A DNA stretch of 64,000 nucleotides, from positions 1 to 64,000 of the forward strand of contig DASZXK010000030.1 in the NCBI GenBank assembly GCA_035545855.1. The letters run 5' to 3'. The notes under the pieces are model-generated. The model did not search any database, was not told the origin of the DNA, and saw only the letters and a program-made list of their open reading frames with translations. How positions within the stretch are numbered: the stretch's first letter is position 1; each line of letters starts with the position of its first letter. Position numbers and translations under genes: made by a program. This stretch comes from DASZVB01 sp035545855 (GTDB lineage Bacteria; Myxococcota_A; Polyangia; Polyangiales; Polyangiaceae). Positions 8,959 to 17,012 of this stretch are shown here, one piece after another.

Positions 8959-10008
8959 TCAACCCCAGCCGTGCCGCGTCAGATCGGCGAGGACGTCCGC
9001 TTCTTCGATGCCGAGGCGGCCGGCACCCGGCCGCGGCGTTCGCCCGGCGAGGATCGCGCCCAGGTAGTCCGTCGACTCCTGCCAGAGCGTCTTCCGGAAT
9101 CGCGGGCGAAAGAAACCGAAGTGGCCGATGGGCCTTCCTCCGTGGTCGCGGGGTGACACGCGCCGCACGTCGGTGGTCGTGCCGAGCCGGCTCGTCAGCG
9201 CTTCCACGGCGCGGCGCGGCGCGAATGCGTCGTCCGTGAACCGGTAGAGCCGTACCGGACGGTCGTACCCTGCGAGGCGACCGAGCGCGTCCGGATGCTC
9301 GGTGACGTAGTAGTCCTCCGTGAGACACCAGCGAGACCATTCCTCCGCGACGCCGCGCGGGAGGTCTTCACCGATGCCCGTCTCGCCCGGGAGAAACCCG
9401 AACGCCGCAGTGAAGAGCGGCACCGCGCGCAGCACGAGGCCGAGCCCGTACCGGCGCGGCGCCGGGAAGTTGCCGACGTAGCCGAACTGGGCGCCGACGA
9501 GCAGCGCGCCCGCGACGTCCCGCGCCTCGTCCACGAGCCCGAGGAGCTGCCCGCCGAAGCTGTGCCCGATGATCGCGACGCGGTCCTCGCCGAGCTCGCC
9601 GGCGACGTAGCGGTGCATCGCGCGAGCGTCCTTCAGCGCCCAGTCCGTCATGGTCGCCGAGAGGCCCCCGAGGCTCGTCGGGCGCGACGCGCCGATGCCG
9701 CGGTAGTCGTACGTGACCATGCGGAAACCGTGCGTCGCGAGCGCCGCGGCGAACGGCGCGTAGTAACGCTGTGGGGTCGCGGTCGCGCCGTGGACGAGCA
9801 CCGTGCCGCGGTGCGTCCCGGCTGGCTCGAACACGCTCGCGCCTAGGAGAAACCCGTCCGCCGCTCGCACCGTCACCGCCCGCCGCAGGGTTGCGGGGGG
9901 ACCTCCGTCCTCCACGGCTCGGTTCGCGACCGCTCCCCTTGCTGTCGCCTTCGCGGGCGAGCGTTCGCTCGCGGGACTTTGACGGCGCGGATCTTGGTCC
10001 TCGTGCAT
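8959..10008 (-). CDS. Alpha/beta hydrolase (COG4757-like)
   Basis: A 349-aa alpha/beta-fold hydrolase. The oxyanion region is VLVHGATA, the nucleophile elbow is GHSFGG and the C-terminal catalytic His is probably in GHFGFF. There is no signal peptide; the first about 40 residues are charged and low-complexity, so the true start may be further in. It resembles the uncharacterised predicted hydrolases of COG4757. It is transcribed away from an adjacent LysR gene across 95 bp, the usual layout of a LysR regulator and its target, so regulation by that gene is likely. The substrate is unknown. Confidence 0.85.
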   Translation of the reverse strand: MHEDQDPRRQSPASERSPAKATARGAVANRAVEDGGPPATLRRAVTVRAADGFLLGASVFEPAGTHRGTVLVHGATATPQRYYAPFAAALATHGFRMVTYDYRGIGASRPTSLGGLSATMTDWALKDARAMHRYVAGELGEDRVAIIGHSFGGQLLGLVDEARDVAGALLVGAQFGYVGNFPAPRRYGLGLVLRAVPLFTAAFGFLPGETGIGEDLPRGVAEEWSRWCLTEDYYVTEHPDALGRLAGYDRPVRLYRFTDDAFAPRRAVEALTSRLGTTTDVRRVSPRDHGGRPIGHFGFFRPRFRKTLWQESTDYLGAILAGRTPRPGAGRLGIEEADVLADLTRHGWG

Positions 10009-10103
10009 CCGGGGCCTCCTGACTCTGGGATAGGGCTAGAAAGCGCGATCGGCTTCCGGCAAGGTTGCAGGCGTACCCGGCGCAAATGCCGGGACGGACC
10101 GCC
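10009..10103. promoter_or_regulatory. Divergent control region between hydrolase and LysR gene
   Basis: This 95-bp spacer lies between two divergent starts and is the expected site for LysR binding. I see no unambiguous T-N11-A palindrome, so the operator is inferred from arrangement only. Confidence 0.45.
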
Positions 10104-11012
10104 ATGCTCGACTGGGACGACCTCCGCCACTTCCTCGCGATCCACCGCGAGGGGACGCTCTCGCGCGCCGCGACGGAGCTCGGCATCAACGCGACGACCG
10201 TCGGCCGGCGCCTCGCCGCGCTCGAGGAACAGGTCGCCGCCCGGCTCTTCGATCGCACTCCGGACGGCTACCTGCTGACGCCCGCGGGCCGCGATCTCCT
10301 CGCCCGCGTGGAGCGGATGGAGCAGGAGGCGTTCGCGCTCGAGCGCGAGATCGTCGGGGCCGACCAGCGGCTCAGCGGCCTCGTCCGCGTCACCGCGACG
10401 GAGATGATCGCGACGCGCTTCATCGCTCCCGAGCTCCCCCGGTTCCGGAAGGAGTTCCCGGACATCACGCTGGACCTCGTCTGCACGACGCGCACCGTGA
10501 GCCTCTCGCGACGCGAGGCGGACATCGCGCTCCGGCTCGCGCGACCTCGGGAAGATCACGTCGTCACGCGGAAGCTCTCGAGCATCCCGCTCGCCCTCTA
10601 CGCTTCCAGGGAGTACGTGGCGCGCGCCGGAAACCCGGTATCCGCCGAGACGAACCTCGTCGGCCACAACGTGATCCTCTTCGCGGACGTCCGGGCGTTC
10701 TCGGTGGAAAATGAGTGGTTCTCGCAGCGCCTCGAGGGCGCGAAGATCGCGCTCCGCTCGGACAGCGTGAGCTCCATCTATTCGGCGACGCTCGCCGGAG
10801 TCGGCATCGCGCTCCTTCCTCGCGCCGTGGCGGACCGCGAACCGGAGCTCGTCCACGTGCCGACGGTCACCTCGCCCGAGCCGCGCGTGATCTGGCAGAC
10901 GGTCTCCGCCGATCTCCAGAAGAGCGCGAGGATCCGCGCCGTGCTGGACTTCCTGAGCGAGATCTTCTCGCCGCTCGGACGGCAGAGCGGCGACGGCGTC
11001 GCGGCCCCCTGA
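10104..11012 (+). CDS. LysR-family transcriptional regulator
   Basis: A 302-aa LysR regulator. The winged helix-turn-helix is at residues 1-60 (WDDLRHFLAIHREGTLSRAA, then LGINATTVGRRLAALE), followed by the periplasmic-binding-like effector domain. ATG 10104 is chosen because the family starts right at the helix-turn-helix; an in-frame ATG at 10086 adds six residues. LysR proteins typically autorepress and control the divergent neighbour, here an alpha/beta hydrolase. The sequence is closest in style to the subgroup with TTVGRRL helices, which often act in secondary metabolism or stress. The inducer is unknown. Confidence 0.92.
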   Translation: MLDWDDLRHFLAIHREGTLSRAATELGINATTVGRRLAALEEQVAARLFDRTPDGYLLTPAGRDLLARVERMEQEAFALEREIVGADQRLSGLVRVTATEMIATRFIAPELPRFRKEFPDITLDLVCTTRTVSLSRREADIALRLARPREDHVVTRKLSSIPLALYASREYVARAGNPVSAETNLVGHNVILFADVRAFSVENEWFSQRLEGAKIALRSDSVSSIYSATLAGVGIALLPRAVADREPELVHVPTVTSPEPRVIWQTVSADLQKSARIRAVLDFLSEIFSPLGRQSGDGVAAP

Positions 11013-11037
11013 GCCGCGATACTCCAGGGGATTCCGA

Positions 11038-11053
11038 GGGTGCGGGGGCACCC
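11038..11053 (+). terminator. Hairpin after the LysR gene
   Basis: GGGTGC-GGGG-GCACCC is a perfect 6-bp stem with a 4-base loop, 25 bp after the LysR stop and 17 bp before the next start. No U-tract follows, so it may be a weak terminator or attenuate read-through. Confidence 0.4.
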
Positions 11054-11070
11054 GTGTCATCCTCTGCCCC

Positions 11071-11910
11071 GTGCAGACGAGACTCGTCCGAGGGACGGAG
11101 GTGCCGGCGTTCCTGTACGGGACCGCGTGGAAGGAGGACCGGACGGAAGCGCTGACGAGCCTCGCGCTCGAGGCGGGCTTCCGCGGCGTCGACACCGCGA
11201 ATCAGCGCAAGCACTACGTGGAAGCGGCGGTGGGAGCGGCCGTCGCGCGCGCCCGGACGGCGGGGATCCCGAGAGAGAGCCTCTTCCTCCAGACGAAGTT
11301 CACGCATCCGGCGGGGCAGGACCATCGCCTCCCGTACGACCCGAAGGCGGACGTCGGGACGCAGGTCGCAGAATCCTTCGAGCGCTCGCTCGAGCACCTC
11401 GGGACGACGTACGTGGACTCCTACGTCCTTCATGGCCCGTCGACGCGGTCCGGCCTCGCGCCGGACGATCTCGCCGCGTGGCGCGCCATGGAGAAGATTC
11501 ACGCGAGCGGACGCGCGAAGCTCCTCGGCGTGAGTAACGTCTCGGCCGACCAGCTCGCGCTCCTCTGCCGCGAGGCGACGGTGTCGCCCGCGTTCGTGCA
11601 GAACCGGTGCTTCGCCGTCACCGGCTGGGATCGCGAGATCCGCGCATTTTGCGCCGCGGAGGGCATCGTGTATCAGGCCTTCTCGCTCCTCACGGCGAAC
11701 GCGCCCGTCCTCTCGCTCCGGCCCGTGCTCGGCCCTGCCGAGCGACTCGGGAAGACGCCGAGCGAGATCGTGTTTCGCTTCGCGGTCGAGTCCGGGATGC
11801 TCCCGCTGACGGGCACCTCCGACGAGGCGCACATGAGACGAGATCTCGCGATCGGCGAGTTCTCCCTGACCGGTCCGGAGCGGAGCGAGATCGAGCGCGT
11901 CCTCGGCTAG
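11071..11910 (+). CDS. Aldo/keto reductase
   Basis: A 279-aa NAD(P)H-dependent oxidoreductase of the aldo/keto reductase superfamily. The expected tetrad is visible: Asp in GVDTAN, Tyr in KHYVE, Lys in LQTKF and His in YVLHGPS. The segment LLGVSNVS and the C-terminal PLTGTSDEAHM match the cofactor-binding part of the barrel. The start codon is GTG at 11071. It converts aldehydes or ketones to alcohols; the substrate cannot be predicted. It follows the LysR gene on the same strand, with a hairpin between them. It converges with the next gene, 4 bp away. Confidence 0.9.
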   Translation: MQTRLVRGTEVPAFLYGTAWKEDRTEALTSLALEAGFRGVDTANQRKHYVEAAVGAAVARARTAGIPRESLFLQTKFTHPAGQDHRLPYDPKADVGTQVAESFERSLEHLGTTYVDSYVLHGPSTRSGLAPDDLAAWRAMEKIHASGRAKLLGVSNVSADQLALLCREATVSPAFVQNRCFAVTGWDREIRAFCAAEGIVYQAFSLLTANAPVLSLRPVLGPAERLGKTPSEIVFRFAVESGMLPLTGTSDEAHMRRDLAIGEFSLTGPERSEIERVLG

Positions 11911-11914
11911 CGCT

Positions 11915-13024
11915 TCAGAGCCCGCGATCGCCCGCGTTCTCGATCCGCCGGACGGGCGTCCCGTCGCTCCAGCGGCCCATGTCCCGGACCGGATCGCATT
12001 CGGCCGAGGCGTCCCGGCAGAACGGCGAGTACGCGCCGCCGGACGCGACCCCGAAGACGAGATCCAGGGCGGCCTCGGTGGGCCTGAAGTACCCCCAGAA
12101 ATCGATCGTATCGAGCGGCGCGTTCGAGGCCGGGTCGAACTGGACGCCGAGGTGATCGGAGACGAGCGCCGGCGCTCCGTGAGAGTCCGAGTGAACGACG
12201 AGCCAGTTCTTGTCGGCGGCACGGACGGTCGTCGTGTTCGCCCACGCATCCGGCGACGCGGAGTTCGCGTCGGTGAGCGACGTCTCCGCCTCGATGACGA
12301 GGAGCTTCGTCCCGGCCGCGATGCCGGCGAGCTTCGGAGCGGAGAGATCGAGGCCCGTCAGGGCGTCGAACGTCGTCCCTGCCGGCTCCGCGAGCACGAG
12401 CACGGCCGGGGCCGGGATCGCCGGCGCGGTCGTCGTCGTCGCGGCGAGCGTGAGCGCGAGCATCCCGCCGAGCGAGTGACCGACCATGCCGAAGCGTCCG
12501 TCGGGCGAGACGTGCGTGCCGTCGGCGAGCGCCGCCAGGCCGTCGGCGAGCGTCCGTCGCGCCGTGGGCACGTAGCCCGTGAGGTCGCCGATGAAGCCGT
12601 ACTCCGGAAAGACGACGACGAACCCTTTCCGCGCGAGGTGCCGGAGGAACGCGTCGTACGCCGGGCGATTGTCCGTCAGCGCGAACCCGTGCACGAACGC
12701 GACGACGGGCGCGCTCGCCGGCCTCGGTTCGTCGGGCTCGTAGAGCGCGTAGGTGCCGACGCCCGTGCCGGAGGACGTGACGCGAACGGAGGCGTGCGGG
12801 TAGGACGCGCTCCCGGGGCCACACGCTGGCGCCGCCGGAGGGCACACCCCGCCGTCGCAGAGAAACGCCGTGTCGTCGGGGTTGCACGAAGGGCTCGGCG
12901 TTCCCGAGTCCGAACCGGAACGCGCGCGGGGTGACGGCGAAGCCGCGTCCGCCGAGGCCGAGCACCCGGGGAGCCAGAACGCCAGGAAGAGCCCGGCGAA
13001 GAGACGCGCGATGCTCGCGTTCAC
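11915..13024 (-). CDS. Alpha/beta hydrolase lipoprotein (chlorophyllase/PAF-acetylhydrolase-like)
   Basis: A 369-aa protein with a lipoprotein signal (LFLAFWLPGC) and a Ser/Pro-rich linker. The alpha/beta hydrolase domain has FVHGF for the oxyanion hole and GHSLGG for the nucleophile; the catalytic His is likely in the HLGVQF region. The start is GTG 13024, with AGGA 8 nt upstream; the longer frame to 13108 has no signal peptide in front. It resembles chlorophyllase or dienelactone-hydrolase-like lipases. Probable role: an ester hydrolase tethered at the cell envelope. The substrate is unknown. It diverges from the copper-monooxygenase-like gene across 167 bp. Confidence 0.85.
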   Translation of the reverse strand: MNASIARLFAGLFLAFWLPGCSASADAASPSPRARSGSDSGTPSPSCNPDDTAFLCDGGVCPPAAPACGPGSASYPHASVRVTSSGTGVGTYALYEPDEPRPASAPVVAFVHGFALTDNRPAYDAFLRHLARKGFVVVFPEYGFIGDLTGYVPTARRTLADGLAALADGTHVSPDGRFGMVGHSLGGMLALTLAATTTTAPAIPAPAVLVLAEPAGTTFDALTGLDLSAPKLAGIAAGTKLLVIEAETSLTDANSASPDAWANTTTVRAADKNWLVVHSDSHGAPALVSDHLGVQFDPASNAPLDTIDFWGYFRPTEAALDLVFGVASGGAYSPFCRDASAECDPVRDMGRWSDGTPVRRIENAGDRGL

Positions 13025-13191
13025 GGGCAGGATCCTAGCAGTGCGCCTCCTACCTCCGCTCACACGGACGACGGAAAATTCCCGTCTCGCGGTGGCAAGG
13101 AGCGGCATCGGCGCTCAGAGTCCATGCTTTGGCCCCGAAGGGAAACCAACTTCCCTCAACGCGCCCGGCCTTCCATGCGACGAACATCCCG

Positions 13192-14391
13192 ATGAACGCC
13201 CGCCTTTTCCCCCTCGCCTTGCCGCTCTGTCTGTCGCTCGCCTGCTCGAGCAAGTCGAACGACTCGACCTCGTCGCCGAGCACGAGCGGCCCCGAAGGCG
13301 GCACGGGCACGACCTGGACGCGCCTCATCGAGGGTGAGTGGACGCTCGGGCCCGGCGAAGAAAAGACGCGCTACTGCGTGAAGAAGGAGCTGACGGAGGA
13401 CCTCTACGTCAAGGCGATCCGTCCCATTCATCCGAAGGGAACGCACCACACGCTCCTCACGCTCGGCGACGGCACCATAGACTGCACGACGGCCGTCGCG
13501 CAGGGGCTCATCTACGCGGCCGGCGTCGGCTCGGAGGGCCTCACGCTTCCGGAGGGCGTCGCGATCAAGCTTCCGAAGGGGAAGTTCCTGAACCTCGGGC
13601 TCCACCTCTACAACACGAGCGAGGACACCCTCGAGGGCACCTCGGCGATGGAAGTGCAGTTCCTAGCGAAGGAAGACGTGAAGTTCGAATCGGAGGCGCT
13701 CCTCGCCGGTCCTCTCACGCTCTCGCTCCCGCCGGGCAAGGAGACGACGGTCTCGAACGAGTGCGACATCACCGACGACCAGACGATGTACGCGCTCTTC
13801 CCGCACATGCACCAGCTCGGCAAGCACCTGAAGACGACGTTCACCGTCGGCGGCGTGGAACAGGTGATCCACGACGGCGACTACACGTTCAACGAGCAGT
13901 TCCAGATCCCGCTCGATCCGCAGATCGCGCTTCACCCGGGCGACAAGGTGAAGACGGAGTGCACGTACGACAACACGCTCGACAAGACCGTGACCTTCGG
14001 GGAGAGCTCCGACACGGAGATGTGCTTCTCCATCCTGTTCCGGTACCCGGCGCTCGGACGCGGGTTCTGCGGGATGGGCTCGGGCAGCACCACGCCCCCG
14101 GCTCTTCCCGGGCCGGCGTGCGCCGCCGCTGGCGCGGCGGGCAACGAGATCGGCGTCGGCAAGCAGTGCTCCAAGGGTGGGAACGAGTGCGTCGACAACA
14201 AGAGCGCCGACGTCTGCCTCGCGGACTACACGACGGGCGACTTCGGGAACTTCTGCACCTTCCTCTGTCAGACGAACGCCGACTGCGGCACGGGCGCCGC
14301 CTGCCAGGGCAACGCGGGACGCGCCGTGTGCATCCCGAACGCGTGCATCGCGGCGAAGGACGGCGGCGCGGCGCCGTCGGACGGCGGCTGA
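13192..14391 (+). CDS. Copper type II monooxygenase-like lipoprotein (single PHM/DBM-type domain)
   Basis: A 399-aa protein with a lipoprotein signal (LSLACSS). The core resembles the second copper domain of peptidylglycine and dopamine beta-monooxygenases: HHTLL in the first half, FPHMHQLG (the paired His copper ligands) near residue 205, then CTYDN and a TEMCF segment that supplies the conserved Met. The C-terminal about 90 residues are Cys-rich and Dickkopf-like. Eukaryotic enzymes use two such domains with ascorbate to hydroxylate substrates; only one is evident here. Start ATG 13192 sits at the signal peptide. Catalysis is uncertain because a partner copper site is missing. Confidence 0.8.
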   Translation: MNARLFPLALPLCLSLACSSKSNDSTSSPSTSGPEGGTGTTWTRLIEGEWTLGPGEEKTRYCVKKELTEDLYVKAIRPIHPKGTHHTLLTLGDGTIDCTTAVAQGLIYAAGVGSEGLTLPEGVAIKLPKGKFLNLGLHLYNTSEDTLEGTSAMEVQFLAKEDVKFESEALLAGPLTLSLPPGKETTVSNECDITDDQTMYALFPHMHQLGKHLKTTFTVGGVEQVIHDGDYTFNEQFQIPLDPQIALHPGDKVKTECTYDNTLDKTVTFGESSDTEMCFSILFRYPALGRGFCGMGSGSTTPPALPGPACAAAGAAGNEIGVGKQCSKGGNECVDNKSADVCLADYTTGDFGNFCTFLCQTNADCGTGAACQGNAGRAVCIPNACIAAKDGGAAPSDGG

Positions 14392-14436
14392 GCGCGGATT
14401 GCGGAGACGACGTGCCTGGCCTAGACTCTCGTCGTC

Positions 14437-15636
14437 GTGCGAGCGTGGTGGACGGGGGCCGCATCTTTTTGGGCAGTCTTCGTTGCGTCCGCTTGTGCAG
14501 GCGAACCCGGCTCCGCGACGAAGCCCACCGACGGTCACCGCGTCGGCGACCCGTGCTGGGAAGGCAGCTCGTGTGGACCCGGATTGTATTGCCTGAGGAC
14601 GTCGGCGACGAACGTCGTCCCCGACCACCAGTTCTGCACGCGCGGGTGCGTGACCGACGACGAGTGCGCCGTCCCGGGCTTCCAGCGCATGGTCTGCGGA
14701 ATCCAGCCGAGCGGCTCGCGAGCGTGCGTCCCGGGTTGTCCGTACCAGGGTGAGTTCACGTGCAAGGACGGGCTCTCGGTCGCCTGCGCGGCGGCCGGAA
14801 CCGGGTTCTGCGGAGACTGTGGGTGCCCGGCGGGGCTCACCTGCCTTCCGTCGGGCGAGTGTACCGACAAGCGAGACACCGGTGGACCGTGCGACGCCGA
14901 CGCGGATTGCGTCTCGAACAATTGCAGCATCGACCACACCTGCAACGTCCCACTTGGCTCCGCCTGCACTTCGGCCGACTGCGACGTCTGCTTTTCGGAC
15001 GGAACCGCTTCGTACTGTTGCTCCGCAGATCCGGATTGCCGTCCACCGGGGTGCGCCCCACCCGACGCGGATCCGCGCTGCTCGACGGAAACGTCGACGA
15101 AGCGCGCTGACGGGGCGAGATGCAAAGGGGACGGACAGTGTCTTTCGGGGCACTGCCTCGTGCGAAATACGTGCACCGGCCCTACCGGCTCGTCGTCTTG
15201 CCGAATGGAGGGATTCTGCAGCAGCCCCTGTCGGTCCTCTGCGGGGTGCGCCGGCGGACAGTGTGCGTACACCGCGTGCCTCGATGGCCAGGATCCGACG
15301 CAGTGTGGACTCTGGTGCCTGGACAGCTGCATCGACAGGACGTGCGCCGCAGGCACCTGTACGGAGCTCGGAAGGGGCTTCGTCTGCACGTTCCGGGCGG
15401 CCAACGGGACTCCGTGCGTCTCCAACACGGATTGCATCTCGGGCCTCTGCGCGGGCGGTGTCTGTACGAGGGCCGACGGTGCGCTCGACGGAAGTCCGTG
15501 CGTCGGCGTGATGGACTGCGGCTCTCGGATCTGCCTGAACGGCGCCTGTCACGGGACTAAGACGGCGGGCGACTCCTGCGCCTCCGAGTACGAATGCGCC
15601 TCCGGAAATTGTGCCTCCGGCACTTGCACTGGATGA
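14437..15636 (+). CDS. Cysteine-rich secreted lipoprotein with Dickkopf-like repeats
   Basis: A 399-aa protein with a GTG start (14437). A signal sequence ends FVASACAG, probably a lipobox. The rest is packed with cysteines in repeats of the form GDPC...SSCGPGLYC, DADCVSN-C, and NTDCISGLCAGGVC, typical of small disulfide-rich Dickkopf/EGF-like modules found in myxobacterial surface proteins. There is no catalytic motif. It follows the copper-monooxygenase-like gene by 45 bp; that protein ends in a similar Cys-rich module, so the two are probably co-expressed and may share a surface location. Function unknown. Confidence 0.8.
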   Translation: MRAWWTGAASFWAVFVASACAGEPGSATKPTDGHRVGDPCWEGSSCGPGLYCLRTSATNVVPDHQFCTRGCVTDDECAVPGFQRMVCGIQPSGSRACVPGCPYQGEFTCKDGLSVACAAAGTGFCGDCGCPAGLTCLPSGECTDKRDTGGPCDADADCVSNNCSIDHTCNVPLGSACTSADCDVCFSDGTASYCCSADPDCRPPGCAPPDADPRCSTETSTKRADGARCKGDGQCLSGHCLVRNTCTGPTGSSSCRMEGFCSSPCRSSAGCAGGQCAYTACLDGQDPTQCGLWCLDSCIDRTCAAGTCTELGRGFVCTFRAANGTPCVSNTDCISGLCAGGVCTRADGALDGSPCVGVMDCGSRICLNGACHGTKTAGDSCASEYECASGNCASGTCTG

Positions 15637-15643
15637 TGAGGAG

Positions 15644-15667
15644 GGCCAGCCGCGCACGCGGCTGGCC
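15644..15667. terminator. Strong bidirectional terminator hairpin
   Basis: GGCCAGCCGCG-CA-CGCGGCTGGCC is a perfect 11-bp stem starting 8 bp after the Cys-rich gene stop. It lies between convergent genes and is followed by a short T-containing stretch (CATTTG). It probably ends transcription from the left and perhaps from the right. Confidence 0.7.
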
Positions 15668-15788
15668 GATCGCTCATTTGGAGCTCCTCACCGGCAGAAC
15701 GTGGCCCATTCCGAGCTCAAGACCGCCTTGCAGCCGGCGTCGCAGGCCGACTTCGCACCGTCGTGGGGGCTCGTGCGCGTTTCTCGGC

Positions 15789-17009
15789 TCAGAGAGCGTT
15801 CCGGGGGTTTCCGGTGAACGGGGGCTGCTTCGCCGCGCCGTCTTTCGCGAGAAAGGTCACCGCCTCGGCGAGCCCGTCGAGCGAGAGCGGGTGCATGTGG
15901 AACACCTGCGAGATGACCTGCGCCGTCCCGTTGGTCCAGTACGCGGGCGGATCGGGGTTCAGCCACACCGCACGGTCGAACCGATCCGCGAGGGTGACGA
16001 GCCAGTCGAAGCCGCGCATCGGACCGCCGTCGGGACGGCGCCAGGTGGAGCCCCACGGACCGACGGAGAGCATCTCGCCGGGAGCCATCGCCGCGTCCCC
16101 GACAACGACGAGCTTGTACCGCGCGTTCACCTGCTCGAAGAGGTCCGGCAGATCGAGGGGCGTCATCCGCCCGTCCGCGGAAAACACTCGACCGTACGGA
16201 ACGTTGTGGAAGTAGTAGCTCCGGAGCTCGCGGAGATTGCTCGCTCGCTTCGCGGCGCTGAAGAGCTGCGAGCACAGCGTCGCGAAGGGCTCCATGGAAC
16301 CACCGACGTCCATCAGGAGGACGACGCGCACGTTGCTCTTCCGCGGGGGCCGTAGGACGACCTCGAGATCGCCGAACGCCCGCGCCGTCCGATCGACGGT
16401 GCCGTCGACGTCGAGCTCGTCGTCGCGGCCGTCGCGCGAGAAGGACCGGAGCCTCCGGAGCGCGAGCTCGATCTGCCGGACGTCCAGCACGAGGTCCGAG
16501 CGATATCGCCGGTAGCGCCGGGCGTCCGCCATGCCGAGGGCGCGTTCGCGACCGGAGGACGCCGCGTCCCCGCCGAGAGGCAGCCTCGGGGGACGGGCCG
16601 AGCGACGGCCGACTCCGCTCTCGGCGTCGTCCCGCGCTCGCGCGTCGTCCCCGTCCGCCTCGCGTGCCGACTCCAGCATCTCGCGGAGCCACTCGGGGAG
16701 CTCCTCCGGATCGAGGTCGGGCAGAGCGTCGCCGGAAGCGCCGCCTCGAAGGAGCGCCTCGAGCACGTCGCGGAGATCCGGCGCTCCTCCTTCGACGCCG
16801 CGAAAGTGCGCGGAGAACGCCTGATCGAACCGATCCAGATCGCTCTCCCGGTGAACGAGGAGCGACCGGGAGAGGCGATAGAAGCCGTCCATCGTGCTCT
16901 CGTGAAGGCCGAGGCGCATTCCCTTCGCGAGCGAGACGAGCTCTTCCGTCCCGACCGGGAGCTTTCGCTTCCGGAGCTCGTAGAGGAAGGGGACGAGGAG
17001 CGCGCTCAT
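15789..17009 (-). CDS. CoxE-like vWA-domain protein, copy 1
   Basis: A 406-aa cytoplasmic protein of the CoxE-like vWA family (COG3825 type). The helical N-terminus (LVPFLYELRKRKLPVGTEEL) is followed by an acidic linker and a C-terminal vWA domain with the metal site as DVGGSMEPF, the form usual for this family. Such proteins usually work with MoxR AAA ATPases in assembling or activating partner complexes, but no MoxR gene is in the window. A close paralogue lies at 29451-30701. The start is 3 bp after the stop of the 7TM kinase gene, so it is the last gene of that operon. Its linker is longer and more acidic than the paralogue's. Confidence 0.88.
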   Translation of the reverse strand: MSALLVPFLYELRKRKLPVGTEELVSLAKGMRLGLHESTMDGFYRLSRSLLVHRESDLDRFDQAFSAHFRGVEGGAPDLRDVLEALLRGGASGDALPDLDPEELPEWLREMLESAREADGDDARARDDAESGVGRRSARPPRLPLGGDAASSGRERALGMADARRYRRYRSDLVLDVRQIELALRRLRSFSRDGRDDELDVDGTVDRTARAFGDLEVVLRPPRKSNVRVVLLMDVGGSMEPFATLCSQLFSAAKRASNLRELRSYYFHNVPYGRVFSADGRMTPLDLPDLFEQVNARYKLVVVGDAAMAPGEMLSVGPWGSTWRRPDGGPMRGFDWLVTLADRFDRAVWLNPDPPAYWTNGTAQVISQVFHMHPLSLDGLAEAVTFLAKDGAAKQPPFTGNPRNAL

Positions 17010-17012
17010 TGC

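Noticed and set aside
15688..15788. Cys-containing minus-strand frame just past the CoxE-like stop
   Set aside because: No start codon in a sensible place and it overlaps a terminator region; probably chance.
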